A stretch of 64,000 nucleotides of DNA. It comes from Clonostachys chloroleuca (taxonomy: Eukaryota > Ascomycota > Sordariomycetes > Hypocreales > Bionectriaceae). The first letter of the stretch is position 1; each line of letters begins with the position of its first letter. The notes under the pieces were generated by a model that did no database searches, had not been told where the DNA came from, and saw only the letters and a list, made by a program, of their open reading frames with translations. Below are positions 1 to 12,134 of this stretch, piece by piece. The position numbers were made by a program, and so were the translations under genes. The stretch is taken from the NCBI GenBank assembly GCA_037952775.1, contig JBANAY010000003.1:33790001-33854000 (forward strand), read 5' to 3'.

Positions 1-3000
1 CTCGCCACTGAGCTTCACAGTGCTGAAAGACTATCCACTTTGGAGTTGTCAAAGCTTAGTAGATTGCTCGTGAGGCATGCGTGGACGTATCTCGCAGCGG
101 GGGATCCCAAGTTTCATGTGGAAGCCGTCCGCAACCTGTGGCAACTGCAAACCTCGCTCACGTTATCTGATCGGAATATCGAGGCCACACTAGCTGCCTT
201 GATGGTATCAAATGGATCGCATGGGGTCATTTCTACGTGCTCTACGGCCGAGATGCATGTATTCAACGTCCTATGGTCTCATACCCTTCAAGACAACCCG
301 TCTGATAGACGAGGAGGAAAGACACCCGTGAAGACGCCCGTCATAGACTCTTACGTTATCCCTCGACTAGCGGGCATGGACCATTTTGAGGTCATGCTAA
401 CGCGGCCGGTCTTCCTTGTACTCGACTCTTTGCTTGATGAGAGATCAAAGTCTTACATGACCGCCAAATCCTGGCTGAATAGTATGATTGGCATCGATAG
501 GTGAGGCCAGACCTATCTGACCCTCGTTAATGTTTAGGGCCTTTCCTTTCTAACTAATAGTCGCAGGCTATTTCTCATTTTCGCGATTAAGTTTAGCGAG
601 CTTGGCTTTCTAGAAAACCTGCTGGCTGAAGAAGAGCTTGAAAAACCCCTGGCTGTTTCGACAAATTTTTCTGATGATGATGACCTCTATTTGTGTCTCT
701 ACTACCTACGATCGCTCTCTAACGTTCTCAGTTGCGGCGGGGACATTATATGGTCAGTTTTCTCGACGAAGCACATTGCACTTCAAAGCTCTACATTACA
801 CATCAGTTGTAAGCGACACTACCCCTGTAAATCTTTTCCAGCGAAATTGCTGTTGCTAACTTTCTCCTAGCTGGAGGGGAAGAGGGCGATCTGACATTGC
901 AAGATTACTTTGTGCGTGTGTGTCTGCGGTGTATTCTGGGCGATACCGAAGAGACAGCAGGGGACGATCTAAAAGCCCGTGTCTCGGAGCTTCAGCGCTT
1001 TGCTCTACGGCTCTTACATCAGTTCTTCCTGGGCTACCATGCCGCTCCCCTTGCTAGTCTTCATCTCGAATACCCTCTCATTGACCGACTCGCTCTCGCT
1101 ATAGATTCTGCAGATCCTTTCTCTCAGGTCCTTTTACTTCAGGTCATCGATGCAGCCCTCAAGATCCGCGATGCTTATATACCAGAAGGCTCAATTAACT
1201 CGCCAAATGAAAGGGCGAGTGATGTCGCAGAAGGATTACGGCCGAATCGGCCGTCTATAACCCTTCAGCGTGAAGAGCCACCGCTCATGCCACCCCCTCC
1301 GCAACTACTGAAATGTCTTCGAGCCGCCCTTAGTTCGCCGAGCAGCAGACCAGTTTTGGATAGTTGGATGTCATTCTTGGCCCAGTGTCTACCCCTTTAT
1401 ACGGATTCGATCTTCCAAATCTTGATACCTCTTGTTGAAACATTGTGCGGCCAAATTGATGCAACATTTTCCAGCCTGCGAGATACCTTCAAATCTGGTT
1501 CTTACACCCCGGGAACAGATTCAGTAGCACCTGAATCTACATTGATCTACCTCCTAAATGGCCTGGAACAGGTTCTTGCCAGGGCCCATGACCAGTTGCT
1601 TGCTGAAGAAGCGAGGGCTCTTAGTGTCAAAAGCCCTGACCAGCCACAGTCGGTCTTTGGGAGCATGATCTCTGGTGTCTTCCAGTCAGACGCCCAGCAC
1701 ACCCGCAGCGCAACTGCCAACAACAGACTCACTGTGCACTTGGCATTTCAAGACGCGACTCGAATGTGCTATAATATATGGTCGTGGGGCCTAGGAGAGG
1801 AGGCAGTGCAACAAGACGAGAGTTCCCTGGCATCATTTAGGCACACATCTCTCAGGATGAGAAACCGAGCAAGACGGCTGCTAGACCATCTTTTCACCGC
1901 CGAAACCTTGGAGTGTCTTGAGACTGTGATAGATGTGTGGAAGAAGAAAAGCCGACCTGATAGCAAGGCTGAGGTCTTCAACTTCCTCTCCGCACTTGAA
2001 GCTGCTCGACCCAGGCGTGCAGTTCCGGCCTTATTTAACGCCATCTATAGTCGAACCAACCCAACCGCTCTGGAGCCGTCTCGAAAATCAACCATGACTA
2101 TCTCAATCGATGATCATGACCTTGTCTACTTTCTGGTTGAATACGGGCGCTCTCTAGACGATGATGCGATGGATGAGATTTGGCAAGATTGTATTGTGTT
2201 CCTCAAGGATCTGCTTAGCAACCCGTTCCCTCATCGTCAAAACCTCCCAGGCCTCCTTGAATTCACAGCTATCTTGGGTGAGAAGGTAGACAATACCAAT
2301 TTTGGCGAGCAAAAGAAGATGCGAAGAGAGCTCGGGGTAAGTCACACGTTCATGGAACTTAATAACTTGCCCCTCGCACGGCTGAGTACTAATCTAATTG
2401 TGTAGGATTTGTTTCTGAAACTTCTTGCTGCCCTATTCACCACTCGCCCGATGACATTCACCGAGTTTACCTCATCATCCAATGGCGCATCTGAGCGATC
2501 CTCACGATCAGAGCTATCTCGACGAAGTACAGCTATCGGCGCTGGAGATGGTGCCACCGATGTCGTCCAGAGGCTAGCCTCCATCGTGCCAAACCTACCA
2601 AAGATTCTGGTAGAACCAGATCGTGTGTTGGCTGCCGCCGGTGCTATATCCACCAATATCATTGCACCTACGTTCCGCTCAAAGTCCTTTCCTGACACCG
2701 TTTCAGAAAGTACCATGGCATTGTTACATGAATTATCAAGACTACAAAACAACCAAAAGACATGGAAGAAGGATGTCAGCGATGCCCTGAATGATTCTAG
2801 GTTTTTCGGAATGCACCTTGACTTGGTCCATGACGGCTGGATCCCCTTGCTTAAGCAGTGGATTCTCACCGACAAGGAGAAGATCACTGAAATCGTCAGC
2901 CGTATCAGCCCCCCTACTACAGCCGGTATTGTCTTCGGAGTGGGAGCGACATCTGCTCGCCTGGAAGCAGACCGCAGAACTCAAGTAAACCTGCGACGTA

Positions 3001-3739
3001 TCGCGACATTAATCCTTGCGTCTGCGGAAGACACCTTCGTAACAGAGCTTCCAACCATCTTCGACAAGCTAGTAGAGCTCCTGGCAGCAACATCCACGTC
3101 CTCACCCTCGTCAACGACACGGGCAGACGTGTACATGGTCATCCGAGCACTCGTCCTCAGGATCAGCCCAATCCACCTGGCCATGATATGGCCCGTCGTC
3201 AACGCAGAGCTGCACGTCGCCATCTCCTCCATCGCCGCCCCAGAAAACACCCCAACCAGCGAGACCTTCCCCCACCTCGTCGTCCTCCAGGCCTGCAAGC
3301 TCCTGGACCTTCTCATCTGCGTGGGGCCCGACGACTTCCAGCTCCACGAGTGGCTCTTCATCACCGACACCATCGACGCGGTCCACCGCTACACCAACTC
3401 CTCCCCCGTGGCGCTGGTCGATGAGCTCTCCGAGAAACTGGGCAGCGCCGCCACCCCGATGGTGACGGTCTCCAACCCCCCCGCCGCCGAGGAGGGGTCC
3501 CCCTCGTCGCCAACTCGTACCGGCGCCCGCTCATCGGCGGGCCTGGCGGCATCAACGATGAGACCCCGATCGAGCGCCGGGACGAGCTGATTGCTAAGAT
3601 CCTGAAGCCCTTCTTCGGCCAGCTGAGCATCATGGCGTTTGAGTCGACGTACGCCATGGGCGTGCTGGACAGGGAGGCCTGCGAGGGGGGTTTGCTTAGG
3701 GATTTATTTGATGACCGCACCATAGTAAAGGCGTTGTAG
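1..3739 (+). CDS. dopA: Dopey family protein DopA/Dop1, 3' part (5' end outside window)
   Basis: Dopey proteins are very large peripheral membrane proteins acting with Mon2 and the flippase Neo1 in Golgi-endosome traffic; in Aspergillus DopA controls morphogenesis. Reading is open from base 1. I place exons at <1-500, 567-808, 871-2336 and 2406-3739, with introns GTGAGG, GTAAGC and GTAAGT, giving about 1,180 visible residues of a family usually around 1,800. The tail is alpha-helical and leucine-rich, without catalytic motifs. Recognition rests on remembered fungal DopA features, such as VFLVLDSLLDERSKS in the first exon, KVDNTNFGEQKKMRRELGDL across the last intron and a C-terminal AFESTYAMGVLDRE block. 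That last block is in a different frame from the preceding exon: one base appears to be missing at about 3476-3503, a run of C7, G4 and C5. As deposited, the frame stops at 3590; the restored frame stops at 3737-3739. Family assignment is fairly sure. Confidence 0.8.
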
Positions 3740-4132
3740 AGGATATATCATAATTGACAATTTTTCCCGTTTCGACTTGCAGTAATGGATCTTTCGGCGT
3801 GAACTGTCGATTGTACATATGATGAGTTTTGTTGTAGCATGTGAATACTGTATGACTTTATCCAGCTTGCTGTGCTGCTGGCCACCCTTGGGGTGGACTG
3901 CGACTTGTTTGACAGACATGGAGAAGGCTCGTACGTGCGGCAAGGCCAAGAAGGGACCCTAGAAGGCAATACTGAAAGCAGTAGATTGAAACTATATACT
4001 GGAAAATCGCTCAAAACTTTTATATCCTGCCAGCGCCTCGCTTAAAAATTACATAAATCAAACCCCAACGTTCATACCGGCATCAACCAATGTTCGCACA
4101 CCGTAGTGTGGAACTGAAACATCCCTGCGCCT
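3740..4132. other. Convergent intergenic region, dopA / RRN3
   Basis: This is AT-rich DNA between two gene 3' ends, expected to hold both polyadenylation regions. I see no further gene, repeat or RNA in it. Confidence 0.6.
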
Positions 4133-6208
4133 TTAAATGTCGCCATCGCTATCCGTAGCGGTGCCCTCGTCAAAATTCTCTAGTTCCTCATCATCATCCA
4201 TGTTGTCACTATCATCATCTTCTTCGTCCTCGTTCAAGCCACGCACTGCCCTCCAGTGAAGGTAATCACCCTCGAGCCACCTCTTACTGACAGGCAACTG
4301 GTATGGATCAAAGGGGAAGAAAGGGTCGAGCTGGAGAGAGGACTCGTCGCTCGTCTCATTGCCAGCGTCCCTCAGAGCTCCACCCGTGGCGTAGGTGTTC
4401 ATGTATTGGGTGAGTCGAAGGCGTTTATTGGACTCGACTAGCGGATAGACATACATGAACCGCAGGCGGTGAGCAAGTTTTGCGAACTCTTCCACGATGA
4501 CGGGCGCGCAGACTTTCAAAGGGTTGAACTTGCCAAAGATATGAACGGACAGTCCCTGCCTAATGGATCCAGTCCAGTCCAACTCATGACCAAGGTAGGA
4601 GGCCGGGTCTTCGGGGTCCACAAATTCGGGGGCGGTTTCGACAAGGTCCTGCCATCTAAAACAGAAGATGTACAGGGCGGCTTGCACCAAACTGTAGTAG
4701 AAGAAGAAACGTCTGAGATCTGGGCCGCGACAGATTGATTCATGCCTCCGCTGATACTCGTCCATATGTGCAATGAGGAGAGAGAAAATCTCACGCACGG
4801 ATTCGCGGGGCACGTTTGCGCCACGAGCAACGAAGCTAGCTAGGTAAGCGACTGCGGCCTGTCGCAAGATGCTCGGGGTATCTCGAGATGACGCTGCCTG
4901 GATCATTTGACCGCAAAAGGCGTCTGACAGTCGTGCGTCCATTTGAGCAAAATGGAAAATAAGAAACTGCGTGTGGCGGGACTTGTATGTGGGGAGGACC
5001 AGTTGTTCGAACTCGCGAAGAATGATTGTGAAGTTATCGTATGCTCTGTCCGACCCAGGGCTGAACGCGATAAGAGGTGTGTAGAAGGCGAACAGTGTGT
5101 CCAGCATGGCATCCATTTTCTCAACATTCTCCTTGACCATCTTGATCCTCGCGGCTTCGCGATCATAGTCAGGATCCTCGATGTCCACCGACTCAGTGTC
5201 GCTGTCGTCCAGATCGTCATCATCCTCCCATTGTGATTCTTGTCTGTTATGCTCCCGCAAGGCATACATGACGGCGGCAGTGATATCGTCGTCGATATCT
5301 TCTAAGTCAAGCTGCATTTGGGAATCTAATTTAACGATGCGATCTAGGATGAGATCTAAGATTGGTTCTTTGAGGTCGGGAGCATACTCTTTCAACCGAA
5401 ACAAGTTGTCGATGTAGGCCATGTGAACACGCAACGACTCATCGGGGAAAGGAAATTTGGCAATGAGCTGATGCTCGAGGACAGAAGTGGCAGATGGGAA
5501 CATCTCTAGCAGATACCGCAAGGCTTTGTGCAGCCTATCTCGCGCAATCTCGCGACTGACTTCAGGAAAGTCCGGCACATCCCAGGTAGATGATCGTGTG
5601 GCTGTGAACTTGTCGACGATCATAGCCAGCACAGGAAGTAGGTAAGTGCCTTGGGCGCTGATCAACGAGGCCAGGAAGCTGGTGAAGACCTTGAGGAACT
5701 CCTCGTCTCGGCCGAGCCAAGAACATTTGAGGATCGTCTTGACCAGACCATTGCACTCCTTCTCCTTCAGAATAGGCATGCAGCTGGTCAACGCCATAAC
5801 GTATGCCCGAAGCTCCTGAGGTTTCAGGGTATCATCCTCTTCACCAACGACAGGTGGGAGGTATCGTTGTTTGTCGTCACCGAAGATTTCTTTGAGGGTG
5901 TCGTACGGCCCGTCGTTTCCGCGTCGATGCTCTTCAAGTGCCTCCCTGACTTCTCGTTTGACCTCCTCCATGGTCCTATTGCCAATCTCGTGCGTGGTGT
6001 TTCGAGCGATGTCGAAGTCGACTTTGCGGTATTTGGCCGGGCGGTATTTCGTCGGGCTACTGGGTACTACGGCTTCTTCATCGTCAAGCCCAGCATCATC
6101 TGCCTTTCTCCTTCCAAGGACCGATGATGGTTTCAGAATCGATTTGACAGGAGTGGCTATCCTGGGAGGGCCGACAATGGGCCTCGCTGAAGACATGAAT
6201 GGCCTCAT
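4133..6208 (-). CDS. RRN3: RNA polymerase I initiation factor Rrn3/TIF-IA
   Basis: Rrn3 bridges RNA polymerase I to the core factor on the rDNA promoter in the nucleolus and links ribosome synthesis to growth. The gene is one uninterrupted exon of 691 codons starting at an ATG at 6208. The protein has a basic, disordered N-terminus of about 75 residues, then the HEAT-like Rrn3 body containing the conserved stretch KCSWLGRDEEFLKVFTSFLA and the following AQGTYLLPVLAMIVDKF segment, an internal acidic loop (EDDDDLDDSDTESVDIEDPD) that is a typical site of regulatory phosphorylation in the family, and a very acidic C-terminal tail ending in TATDSDGDI. Length and order fit fungal Rrn3. It converges on dopA and has a 1.6-kb upstream region. 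Confidence 0.93.
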   Translation of the reverse strand: MRPFMSSARPIVGPPRIATPVKSILKPSSVLGRRKADDAGLDDEEAVVPSSPTKYRPAKYRKVDFDIARNTTHEIGNRTMEEVKREVREALEEHRRGNDGPYDTLKEIFGDDKQRYLPPVVGEEDDTLKPQELRAYVMALTSCMPILKEKECNGLVKTILKCSWLGRDEEFLKVFTSFLASLISAQGTYLLPVLAMIVDKFTATRSSTWDVPDFPEVSREIARDRLHKALRYLLEMFPSATSVLEHQLIAKFPFPDESLRVHMAYIDNLFRLKEYAPDLKEPILDLILDRIVKLDSQMQLDLEDIDDDITAAVMYALREHNRQESQWEDDDDLDDSDTESVDIEDPDYDREAARIKMVKENVEKMDAMLDTLFAFYTPLIAFSPGSDRAYDNFTIILREFEQLVLPTYKSRHTQFLIFHFAQMDARLSDAFCGQMIQAASSRDTPSILRQAAVAYLASFVARGANVPRESVREIFSLLIAHMDEYQRRHESICRGPDLRRFFFYYSLVQAALYIFCFRWQDLVETAPEFVDPEDPASYLGHELDWTGSIRQGLSVHIFGKFNPLKVCAPVIVEEFAKLAHRLRFMYVYPLVESNKRLRLTQYMNTYATGGALRDAGNETSDESSLQLDPFFPFDPYQLPVSKRWLEGDYLHWRAVRGLNEDEEDDDSDNMDDDEELENFDEGTATDSDGDI

Positions 6209-7853
6209 GGGGTTAACCAGCCCAAGCGCACCGAGTTTAAATGGTGAGTGAACTATTAGATAGGCGCGGGGTAGGCTGATGATATTGTAACAACTAGGGT
6301 GTGATCATAGATTGAAAAGTATGTTGGGCCAAAGCGTGCGAAAGCCTGGTTGTCATAATCGGTCTTGTCTGTTCACAATGAGTAAAATGTGAGACAGAGC
6401 TGAGCCCAGGGGTCCAAGTGAGGGCGGGGATCCTCAGTTGGATTTGTACATGTCAGTCTGGCAGTTGGTGAAGCGGGGGTTGATAAACGGTTTGAACTGC
6501 GTCAAGATGCGGGAGAGCAAAGTAACTTTTTTTCCTTTGATGTGATGCTGATTGATGGTGGGCGGCGGGTGAGAGTGGAGCTCTGAAGAGAAAATTGTGG
6601 AGAGTGCACGTGCCTCGTAACCATCGTGGTGACGACAGGGGAGGTTTAGGGTAGCTGAAGGCTGTTGGGGGGACAGGCATCTCAAGACCAGCAAGTGGGT
6701 GACAGGAAATGAGACATGGGATTGAAAGGTGGTTATGACCAGATCATTTTCTACGATAATTGGAATGCTATAGCAGTATTAAATGATATGTGTAAAAAGT
6801 TATCTCTTGAAAATCCATTCTTAGCCCTCCATAATCTGGCAATATTAGTCGCAGGCATACAAAATAAGCAGTCTACTGTTTGAATGTCTTAAATCCAATG
6901 CCACCCATTTGACCGGTATCTCAACACCGGGCCGCCGCAGCAACAACTGGGACTGTTTGTCTGTGGGACCTTTCCATGGCCACACAAGACAAGGCCGGCC
7001 GCAGACCATTCTTTGAGTAACCCCCGTATTCAGTTCCGGAAAAAGAGCTGTTCAGATGCCCTCGTGGTTGGAACAGAACGAAGACACAAGTCGATACCAT
7101 CTCTTGCACGTCGTACTGCGTCTATATGTCTGTACGCATGTACGACGCCATGCAAGAGCAACTAGGGGACAAACATCTGCACTAATTTCCATTAAGGACC
7201 ATCGCCAAAGACACCAAGAGTTTTGTACAACCTTGTGTAGGTTGGACGTGAAAAGCCTAAGAATGCATCGCACACCTCTTCTACCCAAGGACCATTAGAC
7301 ACCAAAGTCGTAGTTTTGATAAAAAAACCCCCAAGAAACCCTAACTTAAGGAAAAGGCCAAATAATAAATTTTCCACCCCAAAACTGTTTTCATATCCAT
7401 GGTACTCACTGCCCCTGGGGTCCTGGTTGACTGTTGTTAATCTTGGATCATACCTGTCTCAGGAGGCTCCCAAGATGATAGAGATATACCAAGAGACTGA
7501 AGCATAAGAAACAAGCCAAGAATACACACAAACACGCACACAAAAGAAATCTAATACCCCCCATCAGTAAGACTTCAACCATATGCCTGATAAAAAAGCC
7601 CTTGTCCGGTCCTCTCGCATGAAGAATAAGACAACATGTCCCTCATCAGCTCTCGACGTCGTCCGCTTAGTAGGTCAGAACTGGGGAGATACAGAAGATT
7701 CTCGGAAAATAAAATTTCTGCGAAATTTCTGCGTCCAGAACTGAGCCAATTGGCCGTCGAGAAGCTCGGGAGGATTGGTGGTTGGTTGTGTTTGAGGCTG
7801 AGAAATGATAAGGTGCCTTCGATAATGGTCGACTGAGGAGCTGTGCTTTCCAA
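6209..7853. other. Intergenic region: RRN3 upstream and hapC downstream
   Basis: It lies between the RRN3 start and the hapC stop, both on the minus strand. The part next to RRN3 should carry its promoter. About 6730-6900 and 7300-7400 are AT-rich, with short A and C runs. Open frames here are short and composition-driven. I see no gene, tRNA or mobile element. Confidence 0.55.
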
Positions 7854-8768
7854 CTAGTAACCTTCGCCTGCACCGGCGCCGTTATGGCCGGCTTGGGCAC
7901 CGGAATACAGATAATTGACATCAGCGCCTCCCTCAATGTTGTTTGACCCTTCGGGGGCAGCAGCTGCGCCGTCAGAAGCGACAGTACCCTCACCCGACAT
8001 TTGCCCTCCCCACGACTGGTTCTCAATGACACGGTCTCGGTTGGTCTGATTTTGTTGCTAAAGGACGTTGTTAATGAAAGCGAGGTCAACGTCACGCGGA
8101 TTGTATTAGGTTAGAGTTACCTCACGGTATTTTGACAAATAGACCTTCAAGGCCTCGGCGTAGTTCTCAAACCCTAGGGAAGTCATAGCGAACAAGATAT
8201 CCTCGCCATTGACAGTCTTCCTCTTCTCCTGCTGGCATTTTTCAGAAGCTGCAGGTAATGTTCTCAGTTAGAAACCTCAATGACACTGTTTGGTCAGAGA
8301 ATGAGAGGCAATTAGGTACTGACCTTCACTGGTAATGAAGGAGATAAACTCGCTGACGCATTCCTGCATACACTCCTTGGCTTCCTTTGCAATTTTTGCA
8401 TTATCAGGGAGGGCGTTCTTCATGATTCGAGCGACTAATCCAAAATTCCGAATGTTAGCATCCAGCTCGTCGATCTTGCCAGGCGTTTTAGAGGCGCAAG
8501 GCGGGTCAGGCGACTTAGACAAATCGTGAGACATCCTATGCGAGGCTGCGAGGATGGCGTGCAGAAGCGAGCAAATCACGATCCAGCCTTAGGGTTGGGA
8601 GGACCTACCATTGGCTATGGGGAGCCATCTGTCCTGCTCTTTTACACCTTCGAACTCGTAGGAAAGGCCTCCCGATTGTGGGTCTTGCGCGTCCATTTGT
8701 CCTTCGTCCTCGGGTGACGGTGCACCTTGCTCGACATCCTTGGGAGGAGACTGGGAGGAAGCGGACAT
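7854..8768 (-). CDS. hapC: CCAAT-binding complex subunit HapC (NF-YB/HAP3)
   Basis: HapC is the NF-YB histone-fold subunit of the heterotrimeric CCAAT-binding complex, which in fungi sets basal promoter activity and, with HapX, iron and redox control. I assemble four exons, 8609-8768, 8324-8434, 8121-8248 and 7854-8057, encoding 200 residues. The core begins at [20 protein letters not shown], continues through [20 protein letters not shown] and the [14 protein letters not shown] helix, and ends at [19 protein letters not shown]; this is the diagnostic NF-YB fold. The N-terminal 45 residues and the Q/A/G-rich C-terminus (starting [20 protein letters not shown]) are less conserved, as usual. 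Splice phases all agree. The upstream 3.4 kb is gene-free, which suggests a long leader or extended regulatory region. Confidence 0.93.
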
Positions 8769-9090
8769 GTTTGTCTACCTGCAGCGGCTGCCAACGTCTC
8801 TATGTATGATCCTCGGGTCGGTACAGCTGAGCCTTGCTGGCGATGATGCGTTGCCGCAGTGGGCCACGTCGCAAGGGCGGCCAAGTAGCTTCCTCTAGAG
8901 CCGTTCCGCAGGGCGAGGCGAGGCAAGCAGCGTCTGAAGACCCTGAGCCTGTAGCTAGTAGTCGATGCCGCCCAGCAGCTAGGTATTGAGCTGATCCCTG
9001 TCCCGCAGATTCGGAGACTATGACGCCTGTTTTAGGCGCGTAGCTGGGGTGCGTAGGTAGGCAGTCGGGCGTTGTGGGATGATGGGTTGG

Positions 9091-9118
9091 CAGCAGCGCG
9101 CGCAGCAGCAGCAGCAGC
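9091..9118. repeat. CAG trinucleotide tract
   Basis: The tract is CAGCAG, a short CG-rich break, then five CAG units. It lies about 330 bp upstream of the hapC ATG in G/C-rich DNA, probably in its 5' leader; no coding frame is supported through it. Confidence 0.7.
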
Positions 9119-10584
9119 CCAAGAGGGAGGGGGAGGGGTGGGACGACCCGCAGACGAAGCGCAACGCGTGTGGTGCAGTACCGCGGAGCGGTCGAGATGG
9201 AGATGGGCTTGATGTGAATGGGGAATCGGCTCTGTCTATCGCGGAGGGGGTGTGTCGAGAGATTGGGCTCCTTGACTGGCGTTCCCCTTGCTCGGTAAAG
9301 GGAAGGGCAAGGCACGGACTGGTTGCGACGGCGATGCGATGTTACACGGGTCGCGCGCCGGTCTCGTTCGTCAATGGCGTGCTGCAAGATCGCGTCAGAA
9401 GAGTAAAGGTCCCTTGGCGCACGTTAGTGCTGCGCTGCCTGACGTCGTGAGCTTGTGAGGGTGTCTGAGTTGTCCAAGAGCGAGGCAGGGTAGGGAGAGC
9501 AAGGCAAGGCAAGTCAAGTCAGGATGGATCACTTCGCGTCCGGCCGGTGAAGCAGCAGTTGGATGGATTTGGCATGTGGAGAGAATTGGGTGGGAGAGAC
9601 GTGGGGTCCCGCTCGCACCGCTTCTCTTCCTACTCAGTGGGTGCACGCTCTCTTCTAAGTCTCTACCCGGGTGCTGCTTCCAGCACTAGCAGCATCAATA
9701 GGTGCTGTAGCTACAGCAGCCTTCACACCATCCCGCCGCTGTTCATTCCATCCTCCTGGGCTTGGTCTGGATGCTGGAAGGACCCCGAGCCCAAATCCAA
9801 TTCTAGCTGTGCTTCCCAGAAGCTCCAAGAATCAACAACCAGACGGAAAAAAAACATCAGACAGACATGTCATCATCCAAGCAATCGTGTAGTATGGTTG
9901 GCTGTGCACTTTGATGGTGCCCACTGCCCTGGGCCCCTGAAGCTGCTCTTACCTGAAGCGGACGTTCAGGTACGCATGCCTGCCTGTTCTACCCAGAGTC
10001 AGTAAGTCGAACCTGCCTGGGTTTGGGCGACGACATAATGAATATGGAAGCCTCGGGTCATAACAGCGCTAGACTATACCTCCATCAATGGTTGTATCAG
10101 CTAAGGCATCTATCTACTTTACCCATGAGTTATGTCTCCCAAAATACTCGGCTTATTATCAACTGCATTGTGTTGATTTGATATACGGTCAACCAGAAGC
10201 TGGATGTCTGACTACATCCAGGCAACAAGAAAGCAGTGAATATCTCACTGGATACCAGCAACTCTGACAGCGTTGCCATCCATCCCCTCGATACGAAATC
10301 CTGCTTCATCGACCATGCCGCTCCAGACATCCGCGCCCATCGTAGGAGAGGCGGTGTGTCGATTGGCTGTGCCAACGGGTCGATGGGTTAGCCAAAGTCA
10401 GGTTAGCTCTCGCTCACCCACCCACGCATGTCTGCTCCTATGTATTACATGCCTGCTCATGATCCATTGCTTTTCTTTTGGGTTCCATGTTTCCCACACG
10501 TTGTTCCGGTGGGGAGATATGTATTGCAAGGTGTCAATCAGCAGGCTAAAACATACGTCACAAGATACCAACGAGTCCGATATT

Positions 10585-10651
10585 GATACCCAGTCTCGGA
10601 CATGCTGTTGTCCCCCGGCTTAGTGGTGTGGCTAGCAACCGACTGGGTATC
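10585..10651. repeat. Perfect 11-bp inverted repeat, 45-nt spacer
   Basis: GATACCCAGTC at 10585-10595 is matched by its exact reverse complement at 10641-10651. A direct 14-base copy (TATTGATACCCAGT at 10581-10594) recurs at 11033-11046. Function unknown. Confidence 0.6.
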
Positions 10652-11227
10652 ACAGCCGTTGCGACACCACCACAGCATGTGCGGGCCAAGCCACTCATTT
10701 TGTGGTGCGAGCCATTGAGACGGGAGAGTTCTCGCTGCTTTTCTTTGAGCGAGTTTGGGATCCAGAGCTGGCTGCGGGGATGGTGAGCCCGATGGGCCTG
10801 TTCTCGATCCCAATCCTCCCTGAGGCTACCAAGGTTTAACAATACTGGTTGCAAAGCCTTCCCTCTCCCGCCTGCATATTCCGACACATGGAACGCGCTG
10901 GTCTCTCGAGACGGCTCCAAAGCAGCATGACTTGGCCAATTGTTTAACACCACTTCACGTGGCATTGGGCAGAGGTGTAATGTTCAGACCCTCTCGGACC
11001 ATGTTTCGTGGGGCCACCTCTCCTCATTGGCATATTGATACCCAGTTGAGCCTATTTCCAGAAGTGACGGGTCATTCAAGCTGCATGGTCACTCTTCGGC
11101 CATCCACCAGCCAAGCATGCTGTCAGCCACTCAGTTGACTTCAGCCCTAGATTCTCACCTGCTCATGTACGGCATGCAGCTTCCGGCATACCGCCAGCCC
11201 AATGAGAGAAGCCCGACGACACCACTT

Positions 11228-11280
11228 TCCCAGGAGTTCTCTCCCCCCTGGGAGAGGGGAGTGAAACCGAGAACTTGGGA
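11228..11280. repeat. Imperfect 53-nt hairpin
   Basis: TCCCA (11228-11232) pairs with TGGGA (11276-11280), AGTTCTC (11235-11241) with GAGAACT (11269-11275), and CTCCCC with GGGGAG inside, leaving a small loop. It is in gene-free DNA; whether it is transcribed cannot be told from sequence. Confidence 0.5.
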
Positions 11281-12134
11281 TCAACACGAGTTTGCCTACG
11301 GGTAGGTAGTGCGCTTACCAAATGCCTATTCGCCCAAGCCACTAAGAGAAATAAAAGTCTACGTGCCGCCCGGTCCAGTACATGGGATCATGGAGGGTAG
11401 CATTACGGAGCTTTTTTTTATTGCGCCAGGTGTCAAGGCCTCTGACATGCAGCTGAACTTCTATGCCATCATATGTGGTCCTGTCACATTCTGGGCCAGT
11501 GCCCCGAGAATTGGGTTTCTACACAGTCCAATAGATTGGGTGCGAAACACGGAAGCCTCATCACGACCAAAGCAAGCACCCATCTTTCTCTGGTCTGCAT
11601 TGAAGCCTCAAAAAGCAAGCAGCCTATAAACGCACCGATGATGATCTACGCATCATGCAGGCGTCACTCTACTTCTCACTCTCTTTTCGGTATTTAGCAC
11701 GTCCGCGGGCAGGAACTCGGGGGTAAGTTTTTTATTCTATCGATACGCTCAGGTTCTAGATCATGGTCCCGGGGAGCGTGGTTCATTAGGCAGAAATTTA
11801 CCCCACGACCACAGTATGCGCTGGCAACTAGCTGCAGTGTGGTTGCGGCGCGGGTCATTTTCCAGAGCAGCGTCCTTTTTTTTCAGTCTTTATCCTTCCC
11901 GCTTCATGGCTTAGCATTTGCATGAAGCAAAATATTTCCACCCATTGACCTAGAGGATCACTGTTCATATATACGAAGAGAAGGGTGTAGCCGGGATTGA
12001 TGTTCGGGGGTGAAGCAAGTCTGGAGCTATATTCAAAAGCCAAAGGACATGGGACAATGAAACATCCAAGGCTGTCACCCGTAACCCAGCATGCCGGCGT
12101 TGCCCGTAATGATGACCAACTGGTCGTCGTTGCA

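Larger units (their letters stand above)
8769..12134. other. 3.4-kb gene-free region upstream of hapC
   Basis: It separates the hapC start from the prefoldin stop (both minus strand). About 8800-9550 is G/C-rich and includes a CAG tract at 9091-9118, consistent with a long 5' leader. Further left-to-right there are an 11-bp inverted repeat (10585-10651), a 14-base direct repeat (10581, 11033) and a strong hairpin (11228-11280), listed separately. Open frames are under 155 codons and show no family resemblance. A non-coding or rapidly evolving transcript cannot be excluded. Confidence 0.5.

Noticed and set aside
7316..7345. CCCTAAC string as an internal telomere repeat
   Set aside because: A single copy within mixed A/C-rich DNA; no tandem array.
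9547..10005. 152-codon open frame in the hapC upstream region
   Set aside because: Low-complexity, no family resemblance, competing frames on the same strand; not better than chance.
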